A stretch of 8,513 nt of DNA, taken from positions 1 to 8,513 of the forward strand of contig CANJSR010000195.1 of the NCBI GenBank assembly GCA_947476855.1, read 5' to 3'. The DNA is from Acetobacteraceae bacterium (GTDB lineage Bacteria > Pseudomonadota > Alphaproteobacteria > Acetobacterales > Acetobacteraceae). The first letter of the stretch is position 1; every line of letters starts with the position of its first letter. The notes beneath the pieces are model-generated. The model worked only from the letters and a program-made list of their open reading frames with translations, was not told the DNA's origin and did no database searches. The position numbers were made by a program, and so were the translations under genes. Below are positions 5,031 through 8,513 of the stretch, piece by piece.

Positions 5031-6377
5031 ATGGGGCAGGACATCAGGGGACTGACCGTCACCGCGGCATCCGACGCAGCCGTTGCCGCCTTCGATCATG
5101 CGATCGAGGGCTATTTGCGCTACCGCGCCGACATCCCCGCCCGCATGGAAGCCGTCTTCGCGGCCGACCCCTATTTCGCCATGGGGCACTGCCTCAAGGG
5201 CTACTTCGCGATGCTGGCCTTCAAGGACACCGCCCTGCCCATGGCGCAGGAGGCCCTGCGCGCCGCATGGCGCTTCGTCCCCGGCGCCACCCCTCGCGAA
5301 CACGCCCATGTCGCCGCCCTGGAATCCTGGGCCAACGGAGAGCCCGACCGCGCGGTGGAGGTCTGGAACCAGATCCTGGCCGACCACCCGCAAGACGTCC
5401 TGGCCTTCCGCCTGGCCCATTTCGTGAACTTCTGGCTGGGCCGGCCAGAGGCGATGCTGGCCTCCGTCCTCGCGGTCGAGAAGCACTGGTCCGAGGCCAT
5501 GCCCGGCTACAACGCCATCCTGGGCTGCCGCTGCTTCGCGCATGAGGAAAGCGGCTACTACACCGAGGCCGAACACGCCGGCCGGGAAGCCATCCGCCGT
5601 GACCCCGGCGACCTCTGGTCCGCCCATGGCGTGGCCCACGTGATGGAAATGACCGGCCGCCGCGGCGAAGGCATCGCCTGGGTCGACGCTTTGGCCCCGC
5701 ATTGGGAGGGTGGGAACAACCTCCAGCACCATCTCTGGTGGCACCAGGCCATGTATTTCGTGGAGCGCGGCGACCTCGCCCGTGTCCTGACCCTGTATGA
5801 CACCAGGTTCCGCGACCTCAGCGCTCCCCTGACCCAGGGCACGCCGGACCTGTATATCGATGTGCAGAACGCCGCCTCCATGCTGTTCCGCCTGGGCCGG
5901 CATGGGGTGGATGTCGGGGACCGCTGGGTCGAACTGGCCGACAAGGCCGAGACCCGGATCGGCGACTGCCTGTCCGGATTCACCCTGCCGCACTGGATGA
6001 TGGCCCTCGCCGCCACCGGGCGGGCCGAGGCTGGCCGCCGCATGCTCTCCGCCATGCGCGACTTCGCCCAGGGCCCGGGGATCAACGCCAGCCTGGTCGG
6101 CGATATCGCCGTCCCGGTCAGTGAAGCCGTGCTGGCCAACGGCCTGGGCGACCACGCCCGCGCCGTCGCCCTGATGCGCCCGGTGCTGGGGGAGATGTAC
6201 CAGTTGGGCGGCAGCCACGCCCAGCAGGACGTGCTGGAACAGGTCTTCCTGGACTCCGCCCTGAAGGCGGGGCTGGAGGCGGATGCCCGCCTGATGCTGG
6301 AACGTGTCGCCGGCTGCCATCCGCTGCCGCCCACGCGCCGGCGTGGATACGCGATGGCGGCGGGGCTGCTGGACTGA
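5031..6377 (+). CDS. TTC38-family tetratricopeptide repeat protein
   Basis: The protein has 448 residues, is helical, and has no signal peptide or membrane segment. It matches the tetratricopeptide repeat protein 38 family over its whole length. Recognisable blocks are HAHVAALESWANGEPDRAVE (91-110), SAHGVAHVMEMTGRRGEG (197-214), LQHHLWWHQAMYFVERGD (231-248), the segment around NAASMLFRLGRHGVDVGDRW (280-299) and QLGGSHAQQDVLEQVFLDSA (391-410). TPR helices usually form a scaffold for protein binding; the biochemical job of TTC38 proteins is not established, so none is assigned. The start ATG is supported by GGGGGAG with an 8-base spacing. The MetE-like gene starts 42 bases after the stop, so the two are probably co-transcribed. 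Confidence 0.85.
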   Translation: MGQDIRGLTVTAASDAAVAAFDHAIEGYLRYRADIPARMEAVFAADPYFAMGHCLKGYFAMLAFKDTALPMAQEALRAAWRFVPGATPREHAHVAALESWANGEPDRAVEVWNQILADHPQDVLAFRLAHFVNFWLGRPEAMLASVLAVEKHWSEAMPGYNAILGCRCFAHEESGYYTEAEHAGREAIRRDPGDLWSAHGVAHVMEMTGRRGEGIAWVDALAPHWEGGNNLQHHLWWHQAMYFVERGDLARVLTLYDTRFRDLSAPLTQGTPDLYIDVQNAASMLFRLGRHGVDVGDRWVELADKAETRIGDCLSGFTLPHWMMALAATGRAEAGRRMLSAMRDFAQGPGINASLVGDIAVPVSEAVLANGLGDHARAVALMRPVLGEMYQLGGSHAQQDVLEQVFLDSALKAGLEADARLMLERVAGCHPLPPTRRRGYAMAAGLLD

Positions 6378-6419
6378 ACCCGGCGATCAACGCCTGGACC
6401 CTGTAGGGAGAGCCGGACC

Positions 6420-7460
6420 ATGACCTATCCGACCCATCTGCTGCCCACCACCGTCGTCGGTAGCTACCCCCAGCCGGACTGGCTGGTCGACCGCGCGACC
6501 CTGCACCAGCACGGCGTGCCGCGGGTCCATGCCCATGACATGTGGCGCATCCCGCCCGAATGGCTGGAGCAGGCGCAGGACGACGCCACGATCCTCGCCA
6601 TCCAGGAACTGCAACGGGCCGGGATCGACATCGTGACCGACGGGGAAATCCGGCGGGAGAGCTATTCCAACCGCTTTGCGCTCGCGCTGGAGGGGATCGA
6701 CGCCACCACGCCCGGCCAGGTCACCTCCCAGACCGGGCGGGTGACGCCGGTGCCGCGCGTCGTCGGCCCGATCCGACGGGTGGCGGCGGTTGAGAGCCGG
6801 GACGCCACCTTCCTGCGCCAGCACGCCACGCACGCGACCAAGATCACCCTGCCTGGGCCGTTCACCCTGTCCCAGCAGGCGCGCAACGACTTCTACAAGG
6901 ACGAGGAAGAACTCGCGATGGACTACGCCGTCGCGGTCAATCAGGAACTACGGGACCTGAAGGCGACCGGCGTCGATGTCGTCCAGCTCGATGAACCCTG
7001 GGTCCGCCAGTCGCCGGAGAAAGCCGCCCGCTATGGCATCAAGGCCATCAACCGCGCCCTGCAGGGGATCGAGGGGCCGACCGTCGTGCATCTCTGCTTC
7101 GGGTATGCTGCGGTGGTGGCGAACAAGCCGTCCGGATACAGCTTTCTCGGGCAGTTGTCCGATACGGCGGCGGATCAGATCTCGATCGAGGCGGCCCAGC
7201 CGAAACTCGACCTCGGCGTCCTCCGAGACCTCTCCGGCAAGACCATCATGCTCGGCGTGCTCGATCTGGGCGATCCCGGCGTGGAGACCGCGGAGACCGT
7301 GGCCGGACGCATCCGGGCCGGGCTGAAATATGTGGATGCAACGAAACTGGTGATCGCGCCGGATTGCGGGATGAAGTACCTGCCGCGCGCCACGGCCTTT
7401 GGGAAGTTGAAGGCGATGGCCGAGGGGGCCGCGATCGTCCGGCGCGAACTGGCGGGATAG
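6420..7460 (+). CDS. Short MetE-type (cobalamin-independent methionine synthase C-terminal domain) methyltransferase
   Basis: The 346 residues correspond to the catalytic C-terminal barrel of MetE (UROD/MetE-like, COG0620), without the N-terminal half of the roughly 750-residue enzyme. Full MetE moves a methyl group from methyl-tetrahydropteroyl-triglutamate to homocysteine. The zinc site is complete by alignment with E. coli MetE: His224 and Cys226 (VHLCFGY), Glu257 (ISIEAAQP) and Cys316 (IAPDCGMK). The barrel start [11 protein letters not shown] (9-19), TDGEIRRES (73-81) and QLDEPWV (189-195) are also typical. Short homologues include methionine synthases using other methyl donors (core-MetE, Mes families) and methyltransferases of unknown substrate, so the donor is open. 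GGGAG lies 9 bases before the ATG. It follows the TTC38-like gene by 42 bases and precedes metK by 175. Confidence 0.85.
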   Translation: MTYPTHLLPTTVVGSYPQPDWLVDRATLHQHGVPRVHAHDMWRIPPEWLEQAQDDATILAIQELQRAGIDIVTDGEIRRESYSNRFALALEGIDATTPGQVTSQTGRVTPVPRVVGPIRRVAAVESRDATFLRQHATHATKITLPGPFTLSQQARNDFYKDEEELAMDYAVAVNQELRDLKATGVDVVQLDEPWVRQSPEKAARYGIKAINRALQGIEGPTVVHLCFGYAAVVANKPSGYSFLGQLSDTAADQISIEAAQPKLDLGVLRDLSGKTIMLGVLDLGDPGVETAETVAGRIRAGLKYVDATKLVIAPDCGMKYLPRATAFGKLKAMAEGAAIVRRELAG

Positions 7461-7462
7461 CG

Positions 7463-7476
7463 GGCGGCGGACCGCC
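7463..7476 (+). terminator. Short GC hairpin after the MetE-like gene
   Basis: GGCGG (7463-7467) pairs with CCGCC (7472-7476) around CGGA, starting two bases after the stop codon. The stem is only 5 bp and has no T-tract, so it is a weak terminator candidate. Confidence 0.25.
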
Positions 7477-7589
7477 ACCACGGCCTCATTGCGATGTCGG
7501 GGCCGATTGTTCCGGGGGAATGGCACCGTCGTACTTGATTCCACCGCCCCTTTCCGTCACACACCGCCGACCCTGCCTGCCGGCTGCCC

Positions 7590-7595
7590 TAGGGT
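7590..7595 (+). promoter_or_regulatory. Possible -10 element of metK
   Basis: TAGGGT lies 40 bases before the metK start, and CCGACC (7567-7572) is 17 bases upstream as a poor -35. The 175-base spacer 7461-7635 was checked by eye for SAM-responsive riboswitch motifs and none was recognised. A GAGAGAG stretch (7624-7630) is the likely ribosome binding site. Confidence 0.25.
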
Positions 7596-7635
7596 GGTCC
7601 TCGGCTTCCATCAACCGCGATGCGAGAGAGCAACC

Positions 7636-8513
7636 ATGCGCGACACGGGCGAATATCTGTTTACCTCCGAATCCGTGTCCGAAGGGCACCCGGACAAGGT
7701 CGCTGATCGCCTCAGCGATACCGTCCTCGATGCCTATCTGGCCGCCGACCCCTATTCCCGCGTCGCGTGTGAAACGCTGGTGACAACCCAGCGCGTCGTG
7801 CTGGCCGGTGAAACCCGCGGCCCCGACTCCGTCAGCCACGAATACCTGGCGCATCTCGCCCGCATGGCGATCCGCGACATCGGGTATGAGCAGGAAGGCT
7901 TCCACTGGAAGACCTGCGACATCGCCGTCCACCTGCACTCCCAGTCCTCGGACATCGCGCAGGGCGTGGACAGCGCCGGCAACAAGGACGAAGGCGCGGG
8001 CGACCAGGGCATCATGTTCGGCTACGCGTGCCGGGAAACCGAGACGCTGATGCCGGCGCCGCTTTACTATTCCCACGAAATCCTGCGCGCCATGCGTGAC
8101 CGCCGCATCGCCGGTGATCACTCGGTGGCCGGGCTGCTGCCGGACGCGAAAAGCCAGGTCACCCTGCGCTATGTCGATGGCAAGCCGGTGGGAGCGACCT
8201 CCGTCGTCGTCTCCACCCAGCATGTCGAGGGGCTGGAGCAGCGCGCGATCAAGGCGATGCTGATGCCGTTGATCGAGGGCGTGCTGCCGAAGGGCTGGAT
8301 GCCGGCCGAGAACGAGATCTACGTCAACCCGACCGGCAACTTCGTGATCGGCGGCCCTGACGGCGACTGCGGCCTGACCGGGCGCAAGATCATCGTCGAC
8401 ACCTACGGCGGCGCGGCCCCGCATGGCGGCGGCGCGTTCAGCGGCAAGGACCCGACGAAGGTTGACCGGTCCGCCGCCTATGTCTGCCGCTACCTCGCGA
8501 AGAACGTCGTGGC
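7636..8513 (+). CDS. metK: S-adenosylmethionine synthetase (3' end outside window)
   Basis: The enzyme makes S-adenosylmethionine from methionine and ATP in the cytoplasm. The frame from ATG at 7636 runs without a stop to the window edge: 292 codons, so about a quarter of a typical 385-400 residue protein is missing. Signature motifs are [14 protein letters not shown] (residues 15-28, with the ATP-site His in GHPDK), [12 protein letters not shown] (120-131), [14 protein letters not shown] (228-241) and the glycine-rich [19 protein letters not shown] (264-282). The start is supported by GAGAG five bases upstream and by the family N-terminus [13 protein letters not shown]. Its neighbour upstream is a MetE-like methyltransferase, which fits methionine/SAM metabolism, although the 175-base gap suggests a separate promoter. 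Confidence 0.97.
   Translation, partial: MRDTGEYLFTSESVSEGHPDKVADRLSDTVLDAYLAADPYSRVACETLVTTQRVVLAGETRGPDSVSHEYLAHLARMAIRDIGYEQEGFHWKTCDIAVHLHSQSSDIAQGVDSAGNKDEGAGDQGIMFGYACRETETLMPAPLYYSHEILRAMRDRRIAGDHSVAGLLPDAKSQVTLRYVDGKPVGATSVVVSTQHVEGLEQRAIKAMLMPLIEGVLPKGWMPAENEIYVNPTGNFVIGGPDGDCGLTGRKIIVDTYGGAAPHGGGAFSGKDPTKVDRSAAYVCRYLAKNVV

Noticed and set aside
4992..6320. Minus-strand open frame of 442 codons opposite the TTC38-like gene
   Set aside because: It is a Gly/His/Gln-rich shadow translation; the plus-strand protein matches a known family throughout and has a strong ribosome binding site.
7461..7635. SAM or SAM/SAH riboswitch before metK
   Set aside because: The spacer lacks any consensus segment I recognise for SAM-II, SAM-V or SAM/SAH aptamers. 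A covariance-model search would settle it.
7486..8424. Minus-strand open frame of 312 codons over metK
   Set aside because: It is the antisense shadow of metK, whose conserved motifs are certain.

Overview
The window is high-GC DNA carrying seven protein genes. All have strong proteobacterial relatives. The MetK and IleS sequences, the GC content and the dispersed GATGGGCGGG-type palindromes suggest an alphaproteobacterium, most likely of the Acetobacteraceae/Rhodospirillales group. This placement is an inference from sequence style, because no search could be run.

Layout, left to right. (1) 1-570: the 3' end of ileS, with anticodon-binding domain and C-terminal zinc finger. (2) 571-995: non-coding and repeat-rich. 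It holds two back-to-back GC hairpins just after ileS, a nonamer repeated three times, and three palindromes of one family. Two of these are 34-base copies in opposite orientation whose differences are mostly compensated within the stem. (3) 996-2588, minus strand: a 530-residue protein of four rhodanese domains, of which only the first two keep the catalytic cysteine. (4) 2589-2890: a divergent intergenic region with two small repeat families. (5) 2891-3310: arfB, the GGQ stalled-ribosome rescue hydrolase. (6) 3392-4126, minus strand: a TSUP/TauE-type membrane permease. (7) 4127-4516: non-coding, with clustered G-runs and then an AT-rich patch holding a promoter-like pair and two hairpins. 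(8) 4517-4948: a small secreted RlpA-like double-psi beta-barrel protein lacking the catalytic glutamate. (9) 5031-6377: a TTC38-family TPR protein, followed 42 bases later by (10) 6420-7460, a short MetE-type methyltransferase with a complete zinc site. (11) 7636 to the window end: the first 292 codons of metK.

Several genes have a loose sulfur or methionine theme: rhodanese, a TauE-like exporter, a MetE-core protein and SAM synthetase. Only the TTC38/MetE-like pair looks like an operon. The rest is mostly ordinary chromosomal housekeeping. I found no CRISPR array, transposase, phage gene, toxin-antitoxin pair, tRNA or rRNA. The points most worth a second look are the compensated inverted palindromes, the structured AT-rich leader before the RlpA-like gene, the RlpA-like active-site substitution, and the short MetE next to metK.
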